38,423 bases of DNA from a virus. This document shows, in pieces, positions 25,785 to 34,178 of this stretch; the first letter of the stretch is position 1, and the number at the start of each line of letters is the position of its first letter. A program made the translations under genes and the position numbers. Where the stretch lies: positions 1 through 38,423 of the IMG/VR virus record IMGVR_UViG_3300025131_000146. One strand, given 5' to 3'. The notes under the pieces are model-generated. The model made no database searches. It saw nothing but the letters and a program-made list of their open reading frames with translations, and was not told the DNA's origin.

Positions 25785-27140
25785 TTACACGCCCTCCAAA
25801 TTAATCAGTGCATGAGTTTCAGGAAGAGAAACTTCAAGACCTGCTTCTGTAAGAATCATGTCTTTTCGTAAATCTTCGTCTGCTTGTTGCACGTTTGTTG
25901 TTATTGATGTATCTCTGTTAACACCGTTGCCAACTAGAGGTCTATATGATACATGGTCTAAATCAACAAGAGCTAAGAATCCAGATGAAAATCCTCTAAA
26001 TAATGGTTCTTTAACTAAACTTAAATCACCATGAATAGTATCAATCTTCATTATCTTATGTCCAAATGAACCATTAGATTGATTAAAGTTATATCTAAAT
26101 GGATTATCTTCGGAAGCTGTTCCTGCTGTTCCAGCAACAAAACCAGATGAAGTACCCAACTTATTAAAGAAAGATATTACTGGTAATGATGCTAATCCTA
26201 ATTTAGAAGAAGAACCACCCCTTGCAGGGTCATACATAACTTCAAAATCACTAAGTAAATCATCATATGTCCATTGAGCTGCTGTATTTGATTTATAATA
26301 AGATTTGTCTTTAGTGTATGATACTTGACCACCACCACCTTCAACTGTTGAATTTCTTATTATTTGACCAACGACACCATCAGTATATTGAATACCACTT
26401 TGTGATGCTTGTTGTCCAAAAAGCATTGCTCTTTCAATGTCAACCTTATGTTCTCTTAATTTAAGATTCCATAATCTTGACCATTCATCAGCATATCCAC
26501 GATATACTGTTGCTCTTGCAGTATTAGACATTTCACAAGCTGTTTTAAAGATTTGAGTATACCCATATCCATTATCAAGTGATTCTGACCATACATCTGG
26601 AGCACCTGAACCTTCAACAAATGAAGTTCCAATTACTGTACATTGAGCATTATCCGTAATAGACATTGAAGCACCACCAACAGTTGATACAGATATAACA
26701 TTACATGTTGATTGACTAGTATCTGTTGTGTGGTCTACACTATTTATACGAACATTACCAAATGATGGGGTTGTTCCTGCTCCTGATGCATTTAAAGAAA
26801 CTGCTACAACCATACCTGGAACTAACCATGAAACTGCTGCTCCACCTGATGTATCAAAGACAAGATTCATTGAACTATCTTCTGCAACAAGTGTTTGAGC
26901 ACCTTTCGCTAAAAAACTTCTATCAGCGATTGCTATCTTTGTTCTATCTTCCAAAAATCTAAATTGACTATCGGAAGTTGGAACTTTACCTACTTTTGAC
27001 AAATATACAAAAAATGGAGATTCTTCTGGTGCTAAGTCTGCGACCCTATCGCTAAAATCATACAGTCTTCTTGATGGTATAGTACTATCAATAACTGCAC
27101 CAGGAGTTCCAAATTTCACTTGCCCACTATTGTAAGCCAT
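25785..27140 (-). CDS. Major capsid protein, HK97 fold, SU10-like family (451 aa)
   Basis: The N-terminal block DRVADLAPEESPFFVYLSKV followed by a FRFLEDR motif, and the later WNLKLREHKVDIERAMLFGQ with SGIQYTDGVVG, match the SU10-type major capsid family with an HK97 fold. Variable beta-rich insertion around residues 95-190 probably makes a surface domain. It forms the icosahedral or prolate shell. AAGGAG precedes ATG 27140, and it directly follows the scaffold. The ending overlaps the ribosome site of the next gene. Confidence 0.85.
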   Translation of the reverse strand: MAYNSGQVKFGTPGAVIDSTIPSRRLYDFSDRVADLAPEESPFFVYLSKVGKVPTSDSQFRFLEDRTKIAIADRSFLAKGAQTLVAEDSSMNLVFDTSGGAAVSWLVPGMVVAVSLNASGAGTTPSFGNVRINSVDHTTDTSQSTCNVISVSTVGGASMSITDNAQCTVIGTSFVEGSGAPDVWSESLDNGYGYTQIFKTACEMSNTARATVYRGYADEWSRLWNLKLREHKVDIERAMLFGQQASQSGIQYTDGVVGQIIRNSTVEGGGGQVSYTKDKSYYKSNTAAQWTYDDLLSDFEVMYDPARGGSSSKLGLASLPVISFFNKLGTSSGFVAGTAGTASEDNPFRYNFNQSNGSFGHKIMKIDTIHGDLSLVKEPLFRGFSSGFLALVDLDHVSYRPLVGNGVNRDTSITTNVQQADEDLRKDMILTEAGLEVSLPETHALINLEGV

Positions 27141-27163
27141 TTTATTTTCTCCTTAGTTATAAT

Positions 27164-27892
27164 TTATAAAACATTAGTCCGACTTCCAGCTTTCAATATA
27201 TTATCCCACATTGAATCTTTATCGTCTTTCTTCACAGGTTTCTCACCATTTAAAATACCAGCTTGTTGAGGAACTGATTGATTTTGACGAATTGCATCAA
27301 GTGGGTTATTCGTATTACTTTCACCTTCAGTCGGCTTTTGAGTTACAGATTGCCACATATTAATAACACCATCAATACCATATTCCGCAGGATTCTTACT
27401 AGCAAAATCCATAAAAGATGTAATTTGCTCTTGGTTTAATCCTTTATTAGCAAGTTCAGTCTGAAGTTTAGTCATACCAACTTCTTTCTTTACATCACCA
27501 ACTTGGCTTTGAACAGCAGTATTAATTGTTTCTTGTAACTCTTGTTGTCGAAATTTATACGACTTAGACGATGGGTCATTATAGGCTTCCCAAGGGTCAA
27601 ACTCATCCTTAGATAATTCAACACGTTGTTCTTGAACTGCTGGTTGACCACCCTGAACCATACCACTAATGGTATTTACAATATCAGGTCGTGATTCCAA
27701 CATTTGTCCAACTTGTTCGTATTGCTTTAACTTTTGATTTTCAGCTTGAAGTTTATCTTTTTCTGATTGGAAATACTTAGCTTGTGATTCCCAATCACCT
27801 TTAGACTCTTGCTGCTGAGTTGCTTCATCTTGCCCTACATTATCATTAACTTGACCTTCTTCAAGATTGTTATTTTCTAATGCGTTATCCAT
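27164..27892 (-). CDS. Capsid scaffold protein (242 aa)
   Basis: It is acidic and Gln/Glu-rich with a coiled coil (YFQSEKDKLQAENQKLKQY) and a helical C-terminus ending SMWDNILKAGSRTNVL, like scaffolds that fill procapsids and are released on maturation. Gene order portal-scaffold-capsid supports this. ATG 27892 is chosen because AAGGAG lies just upstream. An in-frame ATG at 27979 would extend 29 residues into the portal gene without a ribosome site. It begins 2 nt after the portal stop. Confidence 0.82.
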   Translation of the reverse strand: MDNALENNNLEEGQVNDNVGQDEATQQQESKGDWESQAKYFQSEKDKLQAENQKLKQYEQVGQMLESRPDIVNTISGMVQGGQPAVQEQRVELSKDEFDPWEAYNDPSSKSYKFRQQELQETINTAVQSQVGDVKKEVGMTKLQTELANKGLNQEQITSFMDFASKNPAEYGIDGVINMWQSVTQKPTEGESNTNNPLDAIRQNQSVPQQAGILNGEKPVKKDDKDSMWDNILKAGSRTNVL

Positions 27893-27893
27893 T

Positions 27894-29915
27894 TTACTCT
27901 CCTTTTCTTTGCAATCTCTCTTGCTTATCTTGAGATTGGCCACGTAAACGTAACTTCTCTGCTTCGAGTTTAACTGCACTTTCTAGTTTTCCAACCGCTA
28001 ACTTATTAGCTGACTTGGATTGTGATTCTTGTGATTTAAGCTCAGATTTGAATTTCTCAACTTCTGTACGTTTCCTTGATGAGATTGACTCTCTGTGAGC
28101 TGTTTGTAAATCACCCTGTAAATTCTTAATTGCTTCTTGAGACTGTTGTAATTGTTGTTGTAATTGTTGAACAATATCCATTCTTTGTAATACTCCCTCT
28201 TTATCAAATATATCTGTTTTCATTAAAGCTTCAGTTCTATCAATAAGTCCTGCTTGGTAAGCTTCCATATAAATTGACCATTCACCCCATCTATTTGATG
28301 GCATTGTTGAATTACCAATTATATTTACATCATATTGTCCAATTGTTAAATCATTAATCATTTCACCAATCGCTTGAGATTTATCATTGTAATGATTAAC
28401 CATATATTCACTCATATCATTATTCGGTTGTGCTACTCTAAATACTTTTTTATAAGTATAATGTTCTTTAGAGAAATTATATATTACTTGACCTAAACGT
28501 CTAAGTGAACCTTCAATATCTCTTAATTTTGATTTGCTTCTCCTTTGACCAAAATCCTCCATCATCATTGTAGCTGAAGATGTTTTTGGAGCAACTGCGC
28601 TATTTCCTTGCATCATTTCAAATATTCCCATATTTAAATCAATATACTTTTCAATAAGTTGAGGCAATTGCATAATTGAATTAGATAAAGGTTGAGGAGA
28701 GGGGAAATGAGGTTCACCAAAAGATGGGTCATATTCAATAGTTGCATTTGGATTAGCCCAATTTCTTTCAAGTTCTTCAATATCATCAACACTCCCTTGT
28801 GGTATAAGTAGTTTTAATCCAGATGATGCTTGCGCATGAGAGGTTATTAATGACATTGTTTTATTTAAAAATCTTTGAAAATCTTTATTCTTTCTTACAT
28901 CACTCATTGGATATGGTGTATTAGTCCAAATATTAGGCACAGGTACAATAGGATATTTATCAGTATTTAATATATATTCATACAAAACTATTTGCCCAAT
29001 AGTACATGTTAATTTAATTCTTGGTTGTTCAACTTCCACAACATCAATAAGTCCTTTTTCTAATGCTTTTGACATTTGTTTATCAGCTAAGAATTTTTCC
29101 ATATTTTTAGAATCAAGTATTCTTTCTTCACCTGACTCAAGATTTAATATTCTATAATAAGGAACTTTAATTTTTGAAAAATGTTCAATTAATTGATATT
29201 TTTGTGAACCTTCACCAGTATCTTTATCTTTAATATAATCAGGAGTGAATGTACCAACAGTTCTTTGATTCATTGGAGATGGATATGTATCATCTTCGCT
29301 ATATCCTTCTATTAAATCAATGAGTAATTTTCCATCTTCTTGTTCTTCAGATAATTGTGGATATAAATCTAATAATTGAAATTTTGTAAATATAGTAGAT
29401 AACATCATTCCTGTTGCATCATCAAAGTATTTACTTCTTGCATTAGGGTCTACTACTACTCTAAATGGGTCAACGTATGTAAATTTAACTTCTCCTCTTC
29501 CATAATCAGCTTCTCTATCTACATATGCATAAAAATAACCAAGACCTGTTACAGAATAATCATGCACAGTTTGTTTAAATACTTCATTACCATCAGAAAT
29601 ATTCCATATATATTCAAGTATTGTTTTCCATACATTTGCTAAATCACTATCAGAGTCTTCCCTTGGCATAGCTGAAAATTTAGGTGGTTTAGAAGTTATG
29701 ATAGCCTTAAACTGCTCAATAGCAGAATAAATTCTATCTAAAGGTATACTTGATTGATTTCTTGATGCAAGTTCATCAGATTCTTCTTGACTAAAATGAT
29801 TACCTAAATAAAAGTCAATATCTTCCCTAGCATGGTCTTCCCACTCTTTACGAGCATCATGCCATCGCTTCCATAACTCCTTTGTATATTCTGCCTTTTT
29901 ATCTGTCTCTATCAT
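27894..29915 (-). CDS. Portal protein, P22-like type (673 aa)
   Basis: The N-terminal half (KRWHDARKEWEDHAREDIDF, SSIPLDRIYSAIEQFKAIIT, then KFTYVDPFRVVVDPNA) and the wing/stem region (PIVPVPNIWTNTPYPMSDVR, FLNKTMSLITSHAQAS) match large portals of short-tailed phages. A long Gln-rich coiled coil from about residue 580 to the end (QQLQQSQEAIKNLQGDL) corresponds to the C-terminal barrel. The ring of 12 copies forms the DNA entry vertex, docks terminase and later the adaptor. The 33-nt spacer after terminase is extremely AT-rich and the start has only a GAG-type site. Confidence 0.88.
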   Translation of the reverse strand: MIETDKKAEYTKELWKRWHDARKEWEDHAREDIDFYLGNHFSQEESDELASRNQSSIPLDRIYSAIEQFKAIITSKPPKFSAMPREDSDSDLANVWKTILEYIWNISDGNEVFKQTVHDYSVTGLGYFYAYVDREADYGRGEVKFTYVDPFRVVVDPNARSKYFDDATGMMLSTIFTKFQLLDLYPQLSEEQEDGKLLIDLIEGYSEDDTYPSPMNQRTVGTFTPDYIKDKDTGEGSQKYQLIEHFSKIKVPYYRILNLESGEERILDSKNMEKFLADKQMSKALEKGLIDVVEVEQPRIKLTCTIGQIVLYEYILNTDKYPIVPVPNIWTNTPYPMSDVRKNKDFQRFLNKTMSLITSHAQASSGLKLLIPQGSVDDIEELERNWANPNATIEYDPSFGEPHFPSPQPLSNSIMQLPQLIEKYIDLNMGIFEMMQGNSAVAPKTSSATMMMEDFGQRRSKSKLRDIEGSLRRLGQVIYNFSKEHYTYKKVFRVAQPNNDMSEYMVNHYNDKSQAIGEMINDLTIGQYDVNIIGNSTMPSNRWGEWSIYMEAYQAGLIDRTEALMKTDIFDKEGVLQRMDIVQQLQQQLQQSQEAIKNLQGDLQTAHRESISSRKRTEVEKFKSELKSQESQSKSANKLAVGKLESAVKLEAEKLRLRGQSQDKQERLQRKGE

Positions 29916-29948
29916 AACTCATAATATATAATATTTTTATAATACAAA

Positions 29949-31517
29949 TCAACCCCTTGCTCCTGTAATCCAATTGTATGTTTTTTTTGGTTTTTCCCAT
30001 TCATTATCTCTGTTTTTAACTTTTTTGATTTTACTAGCAGATTTACTGCCCTTTGCAAATTGTGTTGATAACCAAAATGCATCTATTGTATCATCATGTG
30101 AACCTTTTGGAAAATCAAGTAATTCTCCAATAAATTCATGCATATCCTTTTTTAAATGTACAGCACCAGCTTTAAACATAGGTTGTAATCCTTCAAATAA
30201 TCTATCTTTCTTTTTTTGATTTCCATATCCTTTAATACCTTGTTCAATACCTGGTAAAAACTTTCCTTCTTTTTTACTTCTTTTATGTATATAATCTCTT
30301 AACATCTCTTGATATGATATTGTTTCAATATTTATTCTTTTAATTGGTCTATATCGTTCAGCGATTTTAAATATCTCATCTGCACAGTCCATGGGTAATA
30401 CTCTCTGTCTCCAATATTCAATAATGTAATAATCATAATCAGCGGTAACACCAATAACCATAATAACACTATAATCATTCCTAACAGAAAGTGTTGAAGC
30501 AGGGTCAACACCCATGTAAATATTAACATATTCAGTCCTCCCATCATCTAATTTTAAATACCAAGAATTTCTACTTTCATCAAATTTGATTCCACCTTTA
30601 TAAAAATTATCAGTTATATCTCCTTCATCAAATATTTGGTCTTCAGGAGATTTAGCTTGATTCATGTATTCTTGATAAAACTTAGATGGAGTACCAGAAT
30701 CTATATAAAATTGCTTTCTTTCTTCTAATTTCTTTAAAGGCCATCTTGAAGGCCATAATGGAACACCACTATCAAGTATTGCTTTATATGTTGTTATATC
30801 CCAAGAATACTCTTCTCCATTATTCATAGCTTCTTTATAATTTTTTACAAGTCCATTTAAAAATGAATCATAATGAACAATAGTCCCATTACACCATAAA
30901 AAACCACCTTTATCAAAATCAATAGCAGGATATACTGCTGCTGTAACCCAGTTCTTTATTTGCATTCTTGCTTCAGGAGTTTTAGTATTTAACTCTGATT
31001 CAAAGTCATCAAGTACAATTCCAGTATATCTTGTTGATAATTGTTTTTTACCTCTTAATCTTTGAGCTGTTCCTTTAGCAATTAGTCTACAATTGTTTTT
31101 TAATACAATTTCAGTTTTAGTCCACTTATCACCTTCTAAATCACCAAAGTAATAATGAATCGCAGGATTATTGTATATATGATTTGAAATCCAATTAAGA
31201 TTATCTGTTGCTTGGTCTTGTGCCTCGCCAACCCAAGCGATAAATTCTGGGCTTTCTTTATTCGCAAATAAGAACCGATGTAAAACCGCAGTTGCAGCTA
31301 AGGTTGACTTTGCGTGGTCACGAGGCAATACAAGAGCCAATTGTTGATTTTTCTTATCTAAAAGCTTTTTACCTACTAAATTGTGGAAATCAGGTGTTGC
31401 AGAAGCTAAATAATCTTGTGGTGAGAATAATTTACCAAATACAATAAGGTCTTTATATGCCATCTCAAGAACCTTTTCATTATTTGATACATTTCCATTA
31501 AGATTTAAATTAGCCAT
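29949..31517 (-). CDS. terL: Terminase large subunit, ATPase plus nuclease (522 aa)
   Basis: The ATPase has a variant Walker A, LPRDHAKST (residues 64-72), and Walker B with catalytic Glu, IVLDDFE (about 167-173). The RNase H-like nuclease has D338 in YMGVDPAS and D475/D479 in SHDDTIDAF. It cuts concatemeric DNA and pumps it through the portal. The start lacks a clear Shine-Dalgarno site and follows the previous stop by 7 nt. The nearby EFIAWVGEAQDQA helix is the conserved region after Walker A. The length is normal for the family. Confidence 0.95.
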   Translation of the reverse strand: MANLNLNGNVSNNEKVLEMAYKDLIVFGKLFSPQDYLASATPDFHNLVGKKLLDKKNQQLALVLPRDHAKSTLAATAVLHRFLFANKESPEFIAWVGEAQDQATDNLNWISNHIYNNPAIHYYFGDLEGDKWTKTEIVLKNNCRLIAKGTAQRLRGKKQLSTRYTGIVLDDFESELNTKTPEARMQIKNWVTAAVYPAIDFDKGGFLWCNGTIVHYDSFLNGLVKNYKEAMNNGEEYSWDITTYKAILDSGVPLWPSRWPLKKLEERKQFYIDSGTPSKFYQEYMNQAKSPEDQIFDEGDITDNFYKGGIKFDESRNSWYLKLDDGRTEYVNIYMGVDPASTLSVRNDYSVIMVIGVTADYDYYIIEYWRQRVLPMDCADEIFKIAERYRPIKRINIETISYQEMLRDYIHKRSKKEGKFLPGIEQGIKGYGNQKKKDRLFEGLQPMFKAGAVHLKKDMHEFIGELLDFPKGSHDDTIDAFWLSTQFAKGSKSASKIKKVKNRDNEWEKPKKTYNWITGARG

Positions 31518-31524
31518 TATTTAT

Positions 31525-31833
31525 TTAATAAGTTTTTTTACTTCTATTCCTTGCATCATTAACCCTTGAAGCTTCTTCTTTATATCCACCTGAACCTAAA
31601 GTAGCAGAAGATTTTTTAACATAATCATGAGCTTTTTTATATCCAGGTTTTTTTGCTTCTAAAGCACCTCCTTTAACAAGTTCTTTTATCTTTTTTAATC
31701 TTCCATGCTTAGCTGGGCTTCCTGCTTTTTTATATTTTTTACCAGCTTTAACTAATTCTTTTAGTTTTCTTTGTTTTTTTGGGTTACTTGGTCTTCCTAC
31801 TTTACTTCCGTATGTTCCTTTACCTTGTGGCAT
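31525..31833 (-). CDS. Small, very basic phage protein (102 aa)
   Basis: It starts MPQGKGTYGSKVGRPSNPKK and remains lysine-rich throughout (KELVKAGKKYKKAGSPAK, repeated as KELVKGGALEAKK), giving two similar KELVK-x-G helices. The GRP tripeptide resembles an AT-hook core that could contact the minor groove of DNA. Location beside terminase suggests a packaging accessory or internal DNA-associated protein. AAGGAG precedes ATG 31833. Function is not established. Confidence 0.65.
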   Translation of the reverse strand: MPQGKGTYGSKVGRPSNPKKQRKLKELVKAGKKYKKAGSPAKHGRLKKIKELVKGGALEAKKPGYKKAHDYVKKSSATLGSGGYKEEASRVNDARNRSKKTY

Positions 31834-31842
31834 ATTATCTCC

Positions 31843-32091
31843 TTATTCTAAATCCATTAATAATTCTTCTATTCTATTAAATCTCTCATCTAATTTGGTT
31901 TCTATCTTAGCAACACTAACTTCTAAGGTTTGTATTTTTTTATTATTAGACATAATCTTTTGTGAATTACTAGAACCATTAGATTCCATTGATTCTATCT
32001 TTTGTGCAAATATACCTTGAGTATATACAAATGTACCAATAATAGTACCCAATGTAATTAATGTTCCTAGAGATATTTTTTTATCTATCAT
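31843..32091 (-). CDS. Membrane-anchored coiled-coil protein (82 aa), spanin/lysis-accessory-like
   Basis: One N-terminal TM or signal-anchor segment (ISLGTLITLGTIIGTFVY, about 6-23) is followed by a coiled coil (KIQTLEVSVAKIETKLDERF, then NRIEELLMDLE). This is the architecture of inner-membrane spanins and of XhlA-type holin partners. It lies two genes downstream of the endolysin, which supports a lysis role. ATG directly follows the previous TAA and has no ribosome site, so translation is coupled. No outer-membrane lipoprotein partner is seen. Confidence 0.6.
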   Translation of the reverse strand: MIDKKISLGTLITLGTIIGTFVYTQGIFAQKIESMESNGSSNSQKIMSNNKKIQTLEVSVAKIETKLDERFNRIEELLMDLE

Positions 32092-32682
32092 TTAATTTGA
32101 TTGTTCACGTAATAATTGTAATAAAATTTCATTAGTATCTCTAGGCTCAGCTCTTAAAAACCCTTCTTCATCAGCAGGATACCCTTGTCCTGTTTGTTTT
32201 AAATATTTAAGTTCTGCTTCTGGACTCATTATTTTTACTAACATATCCATATCTTCATCATGCTGTTCTTTTGTTCCCATTTTAGGGTCAGGTCTTAACC
32301 ATTTAGAAATTTTACCTGACAAATCAAATTTTTGGTTAATGCCTGTGCCTATAGCACCGCCACTCAATAATGCAGTTAAAATACCTATTGGGAGTGAGGA
32401 TGCACTTGCGCCTACTCCACCTCTAAGATTCTTTATCGAAGATTTATTTTTTTTCAAAATTTTATCCAATATAGATTTTCCTTCTGGTGTTTTTGCTTCA
32501 TTAAATACATCTTTAGTTTCCCAAATTTGTGGAGCCATACCTTTTGGAGTAACGCTATGTATACCACTTAATACTCCTAATATATCGTTTTTATTTATTT
32601 CTTTATCAATATTTTCATGTGCTCTTGGATATGAAATATATTCTTCTCCTCCACCTTTCAACATATCTATTAAATTTGCCAT
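32092..32682 (-). CDS. Hypothetical late protein with a glycine-rich hydrophobic core (196 aa)
   Basis: A polar N-terminal half is followed by LRGGVGASASSLPIGILTAL and LSGGAIGTGI (about 85-115), a flexible hydrophobic stretch that could insert in a membrane, then an acidic helical end. AAGGAAT precedes ATG 32682. Between the endolysin and the coiled-coil membrane protein, it could belong to the lysis set or be an ejected virion protein. No family is recognised. Confidence 0.6.
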   Translation of the reverse strand: MANLIDMLKGGGEEYISYPRAHENIDKEINKNDILGVLSGIHSVTPKGMAPQIWETKDVFNEAKTPEGKSILDKILKKNKSSIKNLRGGVGASASSLPIGILTALLSGGAIGTGINQKFDLSGKISKWLRPDPKMGTKEQHDEDMDMLVKIMSPEAELKYLKQTGQGYPADEEGFLRAEPRDTNEILLQLLREQSN

Positions 32683-32683
32683 C

Positions 32684-33079
32684 TTATTCCTTTCTTAATT
32701 CAAAATGAGGGAAATCATCAAATCGATTATCCTTTACATCAAAGTTCATATTCCAGTCCCCTCCCCATCTAAGTTTAATGCCCATGCCACGAGCCACGCC
32801 CAACACAAAACCAGCAAAAAGAGTCTGTCTTTCTCTGTCAGTCCAATTAACTGGATAGGGAGTAACATCAGCAGCACGAGAAGGAGAACTATTATGCCTC
32901 CCCATAGGATAGTGTACTTTTGTTTTTCCTTCTTCAAAAAGTTTTTCTTGTCGTCTTTCATCCCTGTGTCCCTCCAATACAGAGCAATCAACATATTTGA
33001 TTACTTCATTAAAGACTTTTTGTAGTTTTTCATCGCAAGTTTTAAGTCTTTCTTTTGATTTACTACCAAATTTAGCCAT
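32684..33079 (-). CDS. Endolysin, M15-type peptidase (131 aa)
   Basis: Zinc-ligand and catalytic blocks of the VanY/M15 peptidases are visible: EGHRD (36-40), RHNSSPSRAADVTPYP with H62 and D71, and DFPHFEL with H125. The family cuts peptide cross-links of murein. It has no signal peptide, so a holin is required for export. ATG 33079 is chosen over GTG 33091 because GGAAG lies 5-9 nt upstream and the ATG overlaps the previous TAA. Local G+C (about 48% across 32749-32880) is far above the neighbours, consistent with either transfer or the overprinted frame within it. Confidence 0.87.
   Translation of the reverse strand: MAKFGSKSKERLKTCDEKLQKVFNEVIKYVDCSVLEGHRDERRQEKLFEEGKTKVHYPMGRHNSSPSRAADVTPYPVNWTDRERQTLFAGFVLGVARGMGIKLRWGGDWNMNFDVKDNRFDDFPHFELRKE
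32746..32961 (-). CDS. Possible overprinted holin inside the endolysin gene (71 aa)
   Basis: This ORF uses another frame of the same strand. ATG 32961 has its own GGAGG (32971-32975) 9 nt upstream. The product has a lysine-rich N-terminus (MKDDKKNFLKKEKQK), a hydrophobic helix at about 16-41 (LLVLLMLLPIQLIG within it), a charged turn TEKDR, and a second helix at 46-62 (LFLLVLCWAWLVAWAL). That is a typical two-TM holin plan. G+C in the coding stretch is raised, as expected if two frames are constrained. Against it: shifted frames of T-ending codons tend to look hydrophobic, and a similar shadow occurs in terminase. Confidence 0.42.
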   Translation of the reverse strand: MKDDKKNFLKKEKQKYTILWGGIIVLLLVLLMLLPIQLIGLTEKDRLFLLVLCWAWLVAWALNLDGEGTGI

Positions 33080-33216
33080 TAATCTTCCCACATAGAAAAA
33101 TTAGAATTATCAGCCACAAATGAAGATGGGTATAGAGTATAGTTAACAAAAGAAGGGGATAGTGAGGTGTTTGTTTCTTCTCCATCTGTGGCTAAATGTG
33201 TATAAATTATTTCCAT
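33079..33216 (-). CDS. Small hypothetical protein (45 aa)
   Basis: It starts MEIIYTHLATDGEETNTSLS and ends NSNFSMWED. It has no TM helix or motif. AAGGAA precedes ATG 33216, which overlaps the zinc-ribbon stop (TAATG), while its own TAA overlaps the endolysin start. The exact packing and ribosome site support a real gene. Function unknown. Confidence 0.55.
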   Translation of the reverse strand: MEIIYTHLATDGEETNTSLSPSFVNYTLYPSSFVADNSNFSMWED

Positions 33217-33461
33217 TAAGTGTTTCCTTGCATTGAATCTTCGCCGTAAATATACATAATATTATCTTTATTATCAAATTCACTCTTACATCTTGGACAA
33301 GCCCACCCAATTATCTCGTGGTCAGCACTCTCCATGTCAAATAACCCAATCCTTTTAGAATAATACTTGTTATAGTACAATTCTCTCTCGCAAATAGGAC
33401 AAGGGTCTTTAATCTTCGTCTTTTTCTTTGTGTGCGATAAGCTTTGTATCTGCTTTTCCAC
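33216..33461 (-). CDS. Zinc-ribbon mini-protein starting at GTG inside terS (81 aa)
   Basis: Two cysteine knuckles, PCPICERELYY and WACPRCKSEF, make a four-Cys zinc ribbon. GTG 33461 is the only plausible start; a strong GGAGG lies 6 nt upstream, inside the terS coding region. The first 17 codons overlap terS by 53 nt in another frame. Single zinc ribbons in phage genomes may bind nucleic acid or mediate protein contacts. Nothing specific can be said of its partner, but neighbours are packaging and lysis genes. Confidence 0.65.
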   Translation of the reverse strand: MEKQIQSLSHTKKKTKIKDPCPICERELYYNKYYSKRIGLFDMESADHEIIGWACPRCKSEFDNKDNIMYIYGEDSMQGNT

Positions 33462-34176
33462 TTAGAGCCTCCATTTGTTCAGGTGTAAATCCTTGAAATA
33501 CTGTTAATTGCTCTTGTTTCTTCTCTGTTTCAAATAATCCAGACATTTTAGACAACGCTTCTAATGAACGAAGCTTATCAGTGTCTCTATCCGATAAATC
33601 AGCGATTAATTTATACTTTTGAACAATCCATTCAGGTGAAACACCCTCATCAGCTAATATTTTCTTTACTTCCTCTTTAACCATAGTTCTAACTTTCTCT
33701 TTTTTTAATAAAACATTCGTTTTCTTCTTAATATAGTTTTCATCTTTTGCCTTTGGATACGCTTTCTTATACGCTGAAACCGCACCCTCACCTGCTGCAA
33801 CGTATTGAGCAAATAGAAATTCACGATTATTTAACTTTCTTTCTTTTGCCCTCTCATAAATGGCTTTATAGTTACCAGAGAATGAATAGATGTTTTCCGC
33901 AACTCCATGCTCACCGAGTATTTGATGAGTCTTTTGTTCAATGATGAATGAACCACATACAGTCAAAACAACATTCCTTGGCGATTTATAGCCAGGATGC
34001 TTTAATGCACTACGTTTAATGATTTGAATAACATAATCATCATCAGTATACACCCAATCTCCTGTTACTCCCTCTCTCCAGTTACCAACAATCTTAACTC
34101 CAGGATTAAATGCCCTAAATTCAATATCATCATCATATAAATAATTCTCTACGCCTTTTATAGTTTTAATATCCAT
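33409..34176 (-). CDS. terS: Terminase small subunit-like protein with N-terminal extension (255 aa)
   Basis: From about residue 115 it has the TerS helix-turn-helix pattern: NREFLFAQYVAAGEGAVSAY, KKAYPKA, then LLKKEKVRTMVKEEVKKIL and an oligomerisation-type helical region ending near LTVFQGFTPEQME. The first 100 or so residues (GDWVYTDDDYVIQIIKRSAL and so on) are an additional domain not usual for TerS. TerS recognises the packaging start and stimulates TerL. AAGGATT precedes ATG 34176. TerL is separated by five to six small genes, not directly adjacent. Confidence 0.75.
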   Translation of the reverse strand: MDIKTIKGVENYLYDDDIEFRAFNPGVKIVGNWREGVTGDWVYTDDDYVIQIIKRSALKHPGYKSPRNVVLTVCGSFIIEQKTHQILGEHGVAENIYSFSGNYKAIYERAKERKLNNREFLFAQYVAAGEGAVSAYKKAYPKAKDENYIKKKTNVLLKKEKVRTMVKEEVKKILADEGVSPEWIVQKYKLIADLSDRDTDKLRSLEALSKMSGLFETEKKQEQLTVFQGFTPEQMEALSGKADTKLIAHKEKDED

Positions 34177-34178
34177 AA

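Noticed and set aside
27893-27979. N-terminal extension of the scaffold gene into the portal gene
   Set aside because: It has no ribosome site at 27979, whereas ATG 27892 has AAGGAG directly upstream.
27998-28207. Second-frame ORF at the end of the portal gene
   Set aside because: Its Asn/Tyr/Gln-rich sequence mirrors the Gln-rich coiled coil of the portal, with no independent signal.
30332-30529. Hydrophobic ORF in a second minus-strand frame of terL with a GGGAGG site before its ATG
   Set aside because: It looks like the holin-like ORF in the endolysin, but the site and frame are dictated by conserved nuclease-motif codons, base composition is normal for the gene, and there is no lysis context. 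It is kept as a warning that such shadows arise by chance.
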